The translations under genes were made by a program, and so were the position numbers. The notes below the pieces were generated by a model that did not search any database, was not told the DNA's origin, and was given only the letters and a program-made list of their open reading frames with translations. This document shows positions 16,884 to 24,715 of a stretch of 46,986 nt of DNA, piece by piece. The stretch's first letter is position 1. Every line of letters begins with the position of its first letter. The stretch comes from CAYTRP01 sp964625145 (GTDB taxonomy: Bacteria > Sumerlaeota > Sumerlaeia > SLMS01 > JAHLLQ01). The stretch spans positions 1-46,986 of the forward strand of contig CAZVAQ010000007.1 in NCBI GenBank assembly GCA_964625145.1, given 5' to 3'.

Positions 16884-17675
16884 TCAATTCGTCTGGCAGG
16901 CGGAATCCCCCATTTCGTTGAGAACGTCGGCATAGTAGCCGGCGCCGAAACCATTGTCGATATTGACCACAGCGATTCCGGGGGCGCAAGCCGTGAGCAT
17001 CGCCAGCAGCGGCGTGATTCCGTCCAGCGCGGCACCGTAGCCAACACTGGTCGGAACAGCCACAACCGGGGCCTTCACCAATCCCGCAACCACCGACGGC
17101 AGTGCGCCCTCCATCCCCGCCACGACGACCACCACGCGAGCCGATTGAAGATTCTCCACACAAGCCAGCAAACGCCCCAGACCGGCAACTCCGACGTCGG
17201 TGATCAGGTCGACGGGGCTGCCGTAAGCCTCGGCTGTGAAGGCCGCCTCCCGTGCCACAGGCAGATCGCTGGTGCCCGCCGAAAGAACAGCGACTTTACC
17301 CGACCGCCGAACCGGAGGTGAATGCCGGGCGAGCAGGCAATTGGCCAGATCATCCTCGAGAATTTCAGCGTCCCGGAGAGCTTCCCGCACCCGGCTGCGC
17401 GTCTCCGCGGCGATGCGCGTCATGAGTGCCGGTTGCCCCGCATCCAATAAGCTGCGGGCGATGGCCATGATCTGGTCGGGGGTCTTCCCTTGGCAGAATA
17501 TTGCCTCCGGCCGGCCACGCCGGCGGACACGATCCAAGTCCACGCGCGCAAAGCCCAGATCGGAAATCCCGGCGGATTCGAGCTTCGTCGCGGCATCCGC
17601 CGATGACATGTGGCCCGCTTCGACTTCCTTCAGGATGTCCCTCAAATTGGATGGGGGCGCCTTCGATGGCTTCAT
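16884..17675 (-). CDS. larB: Nickel-pincer cofactor biosynthesis protein LarB
   Basis: 263-aa member of the LarB family, a carboxylase/hydrolase with a PurE-like fold that turns nicotinic acid adenine dinucleotide into the dicarboxylated mononucleotide used to build the nickel-pincer nucleotide of lactate racemase. Seen are an N-terminal helical part (LRDILKEVEAGHMSS), the core VAVLSAGTSDLPVAREA, VVVVAGMEGALPSVVAGL and PTSVGYGAALDG, and the C-terminal VVNIDNGFGAG. Cys230 (LTACAPG) is the probable counterpart of the covalent cysteine described for LarB. The start overlaps the thiO stop as ATGA. No larC, larE or larA gene is visible in the window. Confidence 0.92.
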   Translation of the reverse strand: MKPSKAPPSNLRDILKEVEAGHMSSADAATKLESAGISDLGFARVDLDRVRRRGRPEAIFCQGKTPDQIMAIARSLLDAGQPALMTRIAAETRSRVREALRDAEILEDDLANCLLARHSPPVRRSGKVAVLSAGTSDLPVAREAAFTAEAYGSPVDLITDVGVAGLGRLLACVENLQSARVVVVVAGMEGALPSVVAGLVKAPVVAVPTSVGYGAALDGITPLLAMLTACAPGIAVVNIDNGFGAGYYADVLNEMGDSACQTN

Positions 17676-18814
17676 GCGTCTGCGTTCTTGATGAGCGATG
17701 GGCGCTGCGGCGAAAACTCGGTCCAGAGGGCGGCCTCCGGATCGGCATACATCTCCGCGACCATGTGCCCCGTGATGGGGGTGAGGAGGATCCCATTTCG
17801 AAAGTGCCCCGTTGCGACCAGCACATTGCTGTCGTTGGAAATCCAGCCGATGATCGGCATGCCGTCGGTGCTGCGGGGGCGGAACCCCGCCCAGGTCTCC
17901 ACAACATCGAACTCTACCAGAGCGGGAAAAAGCTGGCGGGCTTGGCGGATGAACCGCGCGATGACTTCCTCGCTGATGGAGGCGTCGAATCCAACGTCCT
18001 CCATGGTGCTCCCCAACAGCACACCAGCCCCGACGCGGGGAGCCATGTAGAAACCCTGAAGATGGAAAATGTGCCGGACGAATCCGTCAGGGCATTGCAT
18101 TCGGGCCACCTGGCCCTTGACCGGGCGGATGTCGAACTGCAGCCCGAGGATTTCCGCGATATCGTCCGTCCAAGCACCGGTCGCGGCGATTAGGGTCGCC
18201 AGCTCGATGCGCCGGCCGTCCTGCAGGACCACCGCCTGAATGTGATCCCCCGTTCGCTCGACGGATATTGGGATGCCTTCGACGATCGCGACGCCACGTT
18301 TTCGGGCGCTGGCGATGAGGGCGTCGTGCAGGCGACAGCTATTCAGAACCCCCTCCGGGAGCCAGAGGGCGCGCTTGATGGTGTCGTTCAGGCCCGGCTC
18401 GGCAGTGCGCAGGTCGTCACCTTCGAGGAGGCGATACTCGCCGTCTGCATTCCTGCATTCATAGAGTTTGGCCTCGAATTCCTCACGTTGAACTTCTATG
18501 TCAGGGATCAAAGTCCCGTCCCATCGGAGGCCCAGATCCAGACCGGACTCCTCCTCGAGGGATCGCACGAAGTCCGGATACATCCCCAGACTCTCGACCC
18601 CCAACCGCCCCAGCGGGGAATCGGTGCCGAATTCGGCTGCGGGAGAGAGCATTCCCGCGGCGGCGCGGGAGGCGGCCATGGCGGAGGTTGGTGCTTCCAG
18701 GATGGCGATGCTCAGGTCTGGATTGCGAATGGCCAGCTCGCGCGCCGCGGACAACCCGATGACCCCTTTTCCCAAAATGAGGACGTCGGTGCTGAAATCG
18801 GCGGTCATGATCAA
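17672..18814 (-). CDS. thiO: Glycine oxidase (FAD-dependent), ThiO type
   Basis: 380-aa FAD-dependent amine oxidase of the DAO/glycine oxidase family. It would oxidise glycine to iminoglycine (dehydroglycine) for the thiazole part of thiamin. The N-terminal Rossmann motif is VLILGKGVIGLSAARELA, followed by AAAGMLSPAAEF, the substrate-facing RPVKGQVARM and the C-terminal FAD-contacting GHFRNGILLTPITG, all typical of ThiO. Length is normal (about 370). No thiS, thiG or thiE lies beside it. Its stop overlaps larB by 4 bases. Other DAO-family amino-acid oxidases cannot be fully excluded, but the ThiO blocks are clear. Met3 is another possible start. Confidence 0.87.
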   Translation of the reverse strand: MIMTADFSTDVLILGKGVIGLSAARELAIRNPDLSIAILEAPTSAMAASRAAAGMLSPAAEFGTDSPLGRLGVESLGMYPDFVRSLEEESGLDLGLRWDGTLIPDIEVQREEFEAKLYECRNADGEYRLLEGDDLRTAEPGLNDTIKRALWLPEGVLNSCRLHDALIASARKRGVAIVEGIPISVERTGDHIQAVVLQDGRRIELATLIAATGAWTDDIAEILGLQFDIRPVKGQVARMQCPDGFVRHIFHLQGFYMAPRVGAGVLLGSTMEDVGFDASISEEVIARFIRQARQLFPALVEFDVVETWAGFRPRSTDGMPIIGWISNDSNVLVATGHFRNGILLTPITGHMVAEMYADPEAALWTEFSPQRPSLIKNADA

Positions 18815-18913
18815 CTAATCCCGGATTCAAGTGACAACTGCGGGATCAGGGATGCGACGAGTTGGACGATGGGGCGATAGCAATCTGCCCGTCGCCCCGA
18901 TCGGAGTCGCTGA

Positions 18914-19318
18914 TCAGGTCTTGGCGGAGATTTCGGAGCCGCGCGCCCGTTCGAGGATGAAATCGATATCATTGTCTGAATCCGGGGCGCGAAGGTCATA
19001 TCGCAGTCCCAGCTCGTAGGAGGTGCTGCCGTCCTCGACGGTGATTCGCTCCTTCCAGACGATGAAGCAGTACAGGCGCACGACGTGTTGCTCATTGCGC
19101 AGGACGAAGAGGCCGTACTCGATCTTGTCCTGGATTCGTTCGAATTGCTTTTCGGTGAAGCGCGGCACCCGCAGGCGCAGGCCTTCGCGCGAGGCGTCCA
19201 TGACCTGGACAAGAAAGGGGACAGGCTGAAAGGTGACTTCCGGGAAGATCAGGTAAAGTTCAGCTCGGAAGTCGCCCGGGATTCGCTCGGACTGTCGGCG
19301 GTCACTGGTTTGGGACAT
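18914..19318 (-). CDS. PilZ domain protein (c-di-GMP receptor)
   Basis: 134-aa single-domain protein. Both c-di-GMP-binding motifs of PilZ are intact: RxxxR as RRQSER (Arg8 and Arg12) and D/NxSxxG as DASREG (41-46). The rest is predicted beta strands (FRAELYLIFPE, RLYCFIVWKE) and an acidic tail. I set the start at the ATG at 19318, because a longer open frame would run into the divergent glgP gene. It lies 99 bases upstream of thiO on the same strand and is divergent from glgP across 186 bases. PilZ proteins of this size act as adaptors for motility, exopolysaccharide synthesis or transcription; the partner here is unknown. Confidence 0.85.
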   Translation of the reverse strand: MSQTSDRRQSERIPGDFRAELYLIFPEVTFQPVPFLVQVMDASREGLRLRVPRFTEKQFERIQDKIEYGLFVLRNEQHVVRLYCFIVWKERITVEDGSTSYELGLRYDLRAPDSDNDIDFILERARGSEISAKT

Positions 19319-19504
19319 GCAACCCGGCTCGTGGGGAATCTCGGTCAGGCGTGGAACGGTTAAACCCATCAGACTCGGCTTGCCAAGGATGATTTCGCTT
19401 TCGACTGCTCCGAGGCGTGCGCTTGAAAGCGGGGTTCGAGCCCGCGGGCCCGGCAGACCCGGCGCCCGGGCGAACCCTTCAGATTCTTCCGAAAAGAGCC
19501 GTTC
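19319..19504. promoter_or_regulatory. Divergent intergenic region, PilZ / glgP
   Basis: 186 bases separate two divergent starts, so promoters in both directions are expected here. I see no convincing -35/-10 pair. A purine-rich AAAAGAG stands about 7 bases before the glgP ATG. A GC-rich inverted repeat (GCGGG-GTTCGAG-CCCGC, 19429-19445) may form a hairpin in the glgP leader. Confidence 0.35.
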
Positions 19505-22129
19505 ATGAGCAATAGCAAGAAAATGCCCGCCAATTTTATCGGCACGATCAGGATCCTGCCGCTGGTGCCCGAGTGCCTCTCGGGCCTTGAGGACCTTGCC
19601 TATAACCTTTGGTGGACCTGGAATCCGCGGGCCCGGGCCATGTTTCGGGCGATCGACCCGGTGGTGTGGAACGAAACCCACGCTAACGCGATCCAATTCA
19701 TTAACCGCGTCAGCCAGGCTGCACTCGATGAAGCCGCAAAAAATCCCGAAGTCAGGGCTATGTATGACGAGGTGATGGCCTCGTTCAATGAATACATGTC
19801 AGGACGGACGACGTGGTTCAAGAGGGAGCATCACGACCGGGAAGCAATGCAGGTCGCGTACTTCTCCGCCGAGTTTGGGCTTCACGAATCGCTTCCGATT
19901 TATTCCGGTGGCTTGGGCGTCCTGGCGGGCGACCACTGCAAGTCCGCGTCGGACCTCGGACTCCCCTTCACAGCCGTGGGCATGCTCTATCGCGAGGGAT
20001 ACTTCCGGCAGACCATCGATGCCGATGGCCAGCAGCAAGCATTGTACGATTACCACGAATGGCATGATCTGGCGGTGAAACCCGCACTGGATCGCCGCGG
20101 GAACGAGGTGGAAGTCACCGTTGAGCTGCCCGGCAGGACGCTGTCGGCGAAAGTCTGGAAGGTCCAGGTCGGACGCATTCCCCTGTTCCTTCTCGACACT
20201 GACATCCCGGCGAACAATGCCGAGGACCGTCGACTGACCGCGCGGTTGTATGGCGGCAATGAGGAGACGCGCATCCAGCAGGAGCTCCTCCTCGGCATCG
20301 GCGGCGTGCGGGCGCTGCGCAAGCTCGACATTGAGCCCACGATCTTCCACATGAACGAGGGGCACTCGGTGTTTCTCGGCTTTGAGCGCGTGCGGGAGTA
20401 CATCCACAATGACGGCCTGACGTTCCGCGAGGCGCAGGAGATGGTGCGCGCGACGACATTGTTCACCACGCACACACCCGTCCCGGCGGGAAATGACGCG
20501 TTCGCCCCGTCGCTGGTGGAGAAGTACTTCCGCCCTTATTGGGAATCCATCGGCTTGTCGCGCGGCGAGTTCATGGCCCTGGGCCTGGACACCATGGAGG
20601 ACGGAAGTCAGCGGTTCTCGCTCACGGTGTTGGCGCTGAACCTGGCGGGAATGGCCAATGGCGTGTCCGAACTGCACGGCACGGTGTCCCGGGCCATGTG
20701 GCAACATGTGTGGCCGGATGTGCCGGAGGAGGAAGTTCCCATCGGGCACATCACCAACGGCGTGCACACCAGCACGTGGATGAGCATGGACATGCAGTCG
20801 CTGCTGGACAAGTACCTGCGTCCGGATTGGCGCGAGCACCTGGCGGACCCGAAGACATGGGAGAAGGTTGATGACATCCCGGACGAGGAGCTGTGGGCCG
20901 TCATCACCAAGCTGCGCCATGACATGGTGGATTTCGTGCATCGGCAGTTGGCGATGCAGCACACGCGATTTGGCGAGACTCCGGACCGGGTGCGCGAGTG
21001 GACGCATGTGATGAACAAGGAGGCCCTGACGATCGGCTTCGCGCGGCGGTTCGCGACGTACAAGCGCGCGACGTTGATCTTCCGCGACCGGCATCGTCTG
21101 CAGAAGCTGCTGTGCAATCCGGACAGGCCGATCCAGTTGGTGTTTTCGGGGAAGGCGCATCCTGCCGACAAACCGGGGCAGGCGTTCATCCAACAGATCC
21201 AGCAGATCTCGCGCGAGGAGCCGTTTCGCGGAAAGGTCATCTTCCTGGAAAACTACGACATGCAGATTGGGCGGCGGCTGACGCATGGTGTCGACGTGTG
21301 GCTCAACAACCCGCGGCGTCCGTTGGAGGCTTCGGGAACGAGCGGGATGAAGGTGCCGCTCAATGGTGGGATGAACTGCTCGATCCTGGATGGTTGGTGG
21401 CGCGAGGCCTTCCGGCTGAATCCGATGTGTGGGTGGGCTCTTGGGGTTGATGCAAACACGGAGCGCGATCCGGTACAGCAGGACGAGGCCGACGCCGAGG
21501 CCATCTACGATGTGCTGGAGGCGAGCATCGCGCCGGAGTTCTATGACCGCGATGCGGGTGGGTTGCCGCGCAAGTGGCTTGCTCGTACGCGAGCGTCGAT
21601 GAAGACCGTCGCGCCGCACTTTGCGACCAACCGCATGGTCGCGGAATATGCGGAGCGTTATTACCTGAAGGGGTCGAGCAACGCGGCCATTTTCTCCGCA
21701 GACCGGTTCTCGCGCGCTCGCGAGAATGCCGAGTGGAAGGAGATGATGCGGGCCGCCTGGCCGACGATTCGCGTCACCGCGCGCCCCGAGGTGGAGGATG
21801 TGGGCACGCAGATCATCAGGGTCCGCGACAAGGTGCAGATCGTCGCGGAGGTCGACTTGGGGAACATCGATCCGGAAAATGTCGAGGTGCAGATCTACCT
21901 GTCCCCCATCGGCAAGAACGGCCGCAAGCACCTGTGCGGACCAAAGGGGGGCTCCATTGCGATGCGGCCTGATGGGCGTAAGGAGAATGGATTGTACATC
22001 TACCGGGGGAGCCTGCTGGAAGCAGACACGGGAGAGTTTGGATACACGGTGCGCGTGGTGCCAAAGCATCCCGACCTGCTGCATCCCAATGAGTTGGGAT
22101 TGATGAGCTGGGCGCAGCCACAACGATGA
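19505..22129 (+). CDS. glgP: Alpha-glucan (glycogen/starch) phosphorylase
   Basis: 874-aa GT35 enzyme that releases glucose 1-phosphate from alpha-1,4-glucans in the cytosol. It belongs to the alpha-glucan phosphorylase branch that starts with a DUF3417 domain: LSGLEDLAYNLWWTWNPRAR at residues 25-44, then AYFSAEFGLHESLPIYSGGL. The pyridoxal-phosphate lysine is in EASGTSGMK (Lys616). Other family blocks are FHMNEGHSVFLGFERV, TTHTPVPAGND and GFARRFATYKRA. Length fits this branch (about 850). It leads a plus-strand unit in which its stop overlaps nadD by ATGA. No glgA, glgB or glgC is nearby. Confidence 0.96.
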   Translation: MSNSKKMPANFIGTIRILPLVPECLSGLEDLAYNLWWTWNPRARAMFRAIDPVVWNETHANAIQFINRVSQAALDEAAKNPEVRAMYDEVMASFNEYMSGRTTWFKREHHDREAMQVAYFSAEFGLHESLPIYSGGLGVLAGDHCKSASDLGLPFTAVGMLYREGYFRQTIDADGQQQALYDYHEWHDLAVKPALDRRGNEVEVTVELPGRTLSAKVWKVQVGRIPLFLLDTDIPANNAEDRRLTARLYGGNEETRIQQELLLGIGGVRALRKLDIEPTIFHMNEGHSVFLGFERVREYIHNDGLTFREAQEMVRATTLFTTHTPVPAGNDAFAPSLVEKYFRPYWESIGLSRGEFMALGLDTMEDGSQRFSLTVLALNLAGMANGVSELHGTVSRAMWQHVWPDVPEEEVPIGHITNGVHTSTWMSMDMQSLLDKYLRPDWREHLADPKTWEKVDDIPDEELWAVITKLRHDMVDFVHRQLAMQHTRFGETPDRVREWTHVMNKEALTIGFARRFATYKRATLIFRDRHRLQKLLCNPDRPIQLVFSGKAHPADKPGQAFIQQIQQISREEPFRGKVIFLENYDMQIGRRLTHGVDVWLNNPRRPLEASGTSGMKVPLNGGMNCSILDGWWREAFRLNPMCGWALGVDANTERDPVQQDEADAEAIYDVLEASIAPEFYDRDAGGLPRKWLARTRASMKTVAPHFATNRMVAEYAERYYLKGSSNAAIFSADRFSRARENAEWKEMMRAAWPTIRVTARPEVEDVGTQIIRVRDKVQIVAEVDLGNIDPENVEVQIYLSPIGKNGRKHLCGPKGGSIAMRPDGRKENGLYIYRGSLLEADTGEFGYTVRVVPKHPDLLHPNELGLMSWAQPQR

Positions 22130-22686
22130 GCGAGCGACTTGGAGTCTTCGGCGGCACATTCGACCCACCCCATCGGTCGCATGTGTTCGCCGTGCTCTGG
22201 GCGCTTCAATCGGGCGGGATCGACCGGGTGCTGGTCGTGCCGACGGCGGAGCACGCCTTTGGGAAGCGGCCAGGGGCCTCGTTTGAACATCGGTTGGAGA
22301 TGTGCCGGCTGGCGATGAAGGAAATCGCAGCCGGATTGGTGGACGTTTCCGCCATCGAGGGACGGCGCGAGGGGACTTCGTACATGGTCGACACGCTTCG
22401 TTCGCTCCACGAGGAGCATCGGGGGGCAACGTTTCGACTCATCGTTGGTTCGGACATACTGGGCGAGATGCACCTGTGGAAGGAACCGGAGGAAGTCAAG
22501 CGGCTGGCGCCTTTGTTGGTGGTGCCGCGATTGGGTCATGCGGATAATGGAGAGTTGGGCCAACTGCCGCGAATTTCGTCGACGGATGTTCGCTCAATGC
22601 TGGAGGCTGGTGAGGATGCCGGTCTTCTTGTTCCGCATCGGGTGTTGGCCTATATCCGTGAGAACGGATTGTATCACGCCTCATGA
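22126..22686 (+). CDS. nadD: Nicotinate-nucleotide adenylyltransferase
   Basis: 186-aa nucleotidyltransferase that joins nicotinate mononucleotide and ATP to give nicotinic acid adenine dinucleotide in NAD synthesis. The N-terminal GVFGGTFDPPHRSH carries the nucleotidyltransferase (T/H)xxH signature, here HRSH where HxGH is more common. EGTSYMVDTLRSL and the C-terminal ISSTDVRSML (ISSTxIR motif) are typical of NadD. Size is normal for bacterial NadD (about 190-210). It overlaps the glgP stop and the UPF0489 start, each by ATGA. Its product is also the substrate of LarB, encoded 5 kb away. A close relative with another nucleotide substrate is less likely. Confidence 0.87.
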   Translation: MSERLGVFGGTFDPPHRSHVFAVLWALQSGGIDRVLVVPTAEHAFGKRPGASFEHRLEMCRLAMKEIAAGLVDVSAIEGRREGTSYMVDTLRSLHEEHRGATFRLIVGSDILGEMHLWKEPEEVKRLAPLLVVPRLGHADNGELGQLPRISSTDVRSMLEAGEDAGLLVPHRVLAYIRENGLYHAS

Positions 22687-23462
22687 CGCCGCTTCCTGAT
22701 GGACTTTCGCCGCTCGGCCGTGTCGCCCAGTGCATGAATTTTGAGCGCATTGGCGAAAAGCCCCCGACGCTGGTGACGATGGATCATCGGGCGGTGTTGG
22801 TCGCAGCGTGGGCGGCAAAATTCGAGGGACGGTTTGACGGGCGATTGCCGCTGTTGGTGCGGTTGGATGCGCACCCGGACATGGGTGAGAAGCCGCGTCC
22901 ATGGGTGTGGGAGAAGGAACAGCTTGCCGATCTGGATACTGTTCATGCGATCGTGAATGCCACGCGTCATGACGATGGGGGTTGGGTGATTGCCGCGATG
23001 CAGTATGGTTTGGCGGGCGATGTCGCGACGTTCTTCGTGCATGAGTATCATCGCTATCCCGGGGATGAAGGGCCGTATGTTGATCACTTGGGTGATCGGC
23101 ATCGGTTGTGGTCATTGCCATCGGTAAAGCATCTGATTGAGAACTCGGAGAAAAGACGCCGTTGTGGGGAGTTGTTGGACCGGTTGCGCGAACCCGACGA
23201 GCCAATCTGGTTTGATATCGACCTGGATTTCGCGACGAACCGGCATGAGGATGGTTCGCCGGTGGCATGGCGTGAAAGAGATTGGGCGGAGATGCTGGAC
23301 GATGCGTCGCGGGAGTTGTTGGCGGGATGCTTGTCGCGCGCGAAGCTTGTCACCATCGCGATGGAGCCGTGGTTTTGCGGTGGCGTGGCGGAGTGCGGCG
23401 GGATTGCCGCAGGGCTGAAGAGGGCGTTCGCGCCTTATGGGGATTGGTTTTCGCGGCTCTGA
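22683..23462 (+). CDS. UPF0489 family protein
   Basis: 259-aa protein of the UPF0489 family (human C5orf22-like), which has no assigned reaction. The family resembles the arginase/deacetylase fold, and the metal-ligand-like residues are visible: MDHRAVLVAAW near residue 33, RLDAHPDM (60-67) with Asp62, His64 and Asp66, and WFDIDLDF in the second half. A later block (TIAMEPWFCGG) closes the domain. The ATG overlaps the nadD stop as ATGA, so it is translationally coupled to NAD synthesis and to glgP. It overlaps the convergent acyltransferase by 28 bases at the 3' end. A metal hydrolase role is inference. Confidence 0.78.
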   Translation: MTPLPDGLSPLGRVAQCMNFERIGEKPPTLVTMDHRAVLVAAWAAKFEGRFDGRLPLLVRLDAHPDMGEKPRPWVWEKEQLADLDTVHAIVNATRHDDGGWVIAAMQYGLAGDVATFFVHEYHRYPGDEGPYVDHLGDRHRLWSLPSVKHLIENSEKRRRCGELLDRLREPDEPIWFDIDLDFATNRHEDGSPVAWRERDWAEMLDDASRELLAGCLSRAKLVTIAMEPWFCGGVAECGGIAAGLKRAFAPYGDWFSRL

Positions 23463-23968
23463 CCGGGTTTGTCGAGCTGGCGGATCACGCGCGCGGGATT
23501 GCCGGCGATGACGCACCATCCGTCCGGGAAGCTGCGCGTGACGACCGCACCCGCGCCGACGATGGTGTTTTCACCGAGCACCACACCGGGAAGAATCACT
23601 GCGTTCATCCCGATCCAGCATCGCGCGCCGAGGCGAATCGGCGGGGCGGGTTGGAATGCGCTGTTGTTGATGAAGTCGTGGTTTGCGCTGATGAGTCCAA
23701 CGCCGGGGCCGAGGTTGCAGTCGTCGCCAATCTCGATGCCATTTTGTCCGTTGATGTAGCAGTGGGGGGAATCGCCGGGAAAGGTTCGCGCGCCGAGCTT
23801 GACGCCCTGCGGATTGTTGACCTGGGTGGTCCAATGGACGGGCCACGGGGTGCGACGGTTGACGCCGAACCATTGCAGCGCGCGGTAGCGCAGATAGAAT
23901 GCGAGCCCGCATCCATCAGGGACGCGGAAGATTTCGCGCAGTGAGTTGACTAGTGGCAAGCGCTTCAC
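23435..23968 (-). CDS. Hexapeptide-repeat acyltransferase (LbH fold)
   Basis: 177-aa left-handed beta-helix acyltransferase related to maltose/galactoside O-acetyltransferases and serine acetyltransferase-like colanic or O-antigen enzymes. Hexapeptide turns run from about residue 75: NGIEIGDDCNLGPGVGLIS, ANHDF with the likely catalytic His, then IRLGARCWIGMNAVILPGVV, LGENTIVGAGAVVTRSF and the closing IAGNPARVIR. The GTG start overlaps the upstream gene's stop as GTGA. It probably uses acetyl-CoA; the sugar acceptor is unknown. The 3' end overlaps the UPF0489 gene on the other strand. Confidence 0.88.
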   Translation of the reverse strand: MKRLPLVNSLREIFRVPDGCGLAFYLRYRALQWFGVNRRTPWPVHWTTQVNNPQGVKLGARTFPGDSPHCYINGQNGIEIGDDCNLGPGVGLISANHDFINNSAFQPAPPIRLGARCWIGMNAVILPGVVLGENTIVGAGAVVTRSFPDGWCVIAGNPARVIRQLDKPGQSRENQSP

Positions 23969-24501
23969 CGCTTTCCCTTTTTGCTGACTGGTTTGGGTGC
24001 GTCGTGGATTCCAAGGTCATGGATCTTGATGTATGGGGGCACGGGAAATTGCGTGATGTAGGTGTCGTAGGCGCCGCCTTGGGTGCGCAATGAGAGCGGC
24101 ACGCGAATCAGGCACCCGTCGTCGTTGGTTTCAAGGTTGATGCCGCGAACGCCGGATTCGGCGAGGCCCTGGACGATCAGCTCGGCAAATATTGCGGCGT
24201 CCATGACGGCAATGCCGATGGGTGCTTCGTGACGGCCGTCGGGGAGAGGGACTGTCTTGCCGATGAGCAATGCGGCTTCGCCGACCTTGGCGGCGGCGAG
24301 AGCGTTGCGCAGGTCGGACAAGAGAGTTGCGACGCCCTGTGGTGAGTTGGCGGAAAGTGCAGCGCGGCGCTTGAGCCAGTCAAAGGAGAATGCCGGCTCC
24401 AGTGGGGCGTGGCGTGGCAATTCGGCGATGCGCTTGAGGAGGGCCAGAACGTCGGCCGGACCGAAGGTTGCGCGGAGCTGGAAATGATGGGATTTGGGCA
24501 T
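23965..24501 (-). CDS. Conserved-looking protein of unknown function, 178 aa
   Basis: I do not recognise a family. From the ATG at 24501 the product reads MPKSHHFQLRATFGPADVL, then a mixed alpha/beta sequence with no transmembrane helix or signal peptide, and a basic tail (KPVSKKGKR). A compact region around VGEAALLIGKTVPLPDG and the ending TYITQFPVPPYIKIHDLGI look like a globular domain. A longer reading to 24726 would run into the divergent tyrS start and has a low-complexity Pro/Ser-rich N-terminus, so I rejected it. The start has no clear ribosome-binding site. It is coupled by a 4-base overlap to the downstream acyltransferase. Confidence 0.65.
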   Translation of the reverse strand: MPKSHHFQLRATFGPADVLALLKRIAELPRHAPLEPAFSFDWLKRRAALSANSPQGVATLLSDLRNALAAAKVGEAALLIGKTVPLPDGRHEAPIGIAVMDAAIFAELIVQGLAESGVRGINLETNDDGCLIRVPLSLRTQGGAYDTYITQFPVPPYIKIHDLGIHDAPKPVSKKGKR

Positions 24502-24715
24502 GAGGAGAGAAGAGTGAAGGTTGAAGAGTGAGATGGGGGGGCGTAGGCTGCGGGGAGGGCAAGGGAAGGACGGACCCGACATGGCGGGGCTGGACCGGCG
24601 GGCGGGATTGCGGGACGGGCCGGATGGAAGTGCGTGTTGCGCCGGGGTTTGGGGGGGACGGCAGAGTTCTTTCCCCACTTGGTTTGGATGGGGGCAATTT
24701 GACGGGATTCTTGAT

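Noticed and set aside
19429..19445. GCGGGGTTCGAGCCCGC resembling a tRNA T-arm
   Set aside because: With the TTCGA placed in the T-loop, the stem does not pair beyond two bases, and no acceptor, D or anticodon arm is present around it.
19799..22429. 876-aa open frame antisense to glgP and nadD
   Set aside because: It is a shadow of the glgP reading frame; no motif, no plausible start context, Arg/His/Pro-rich composition.
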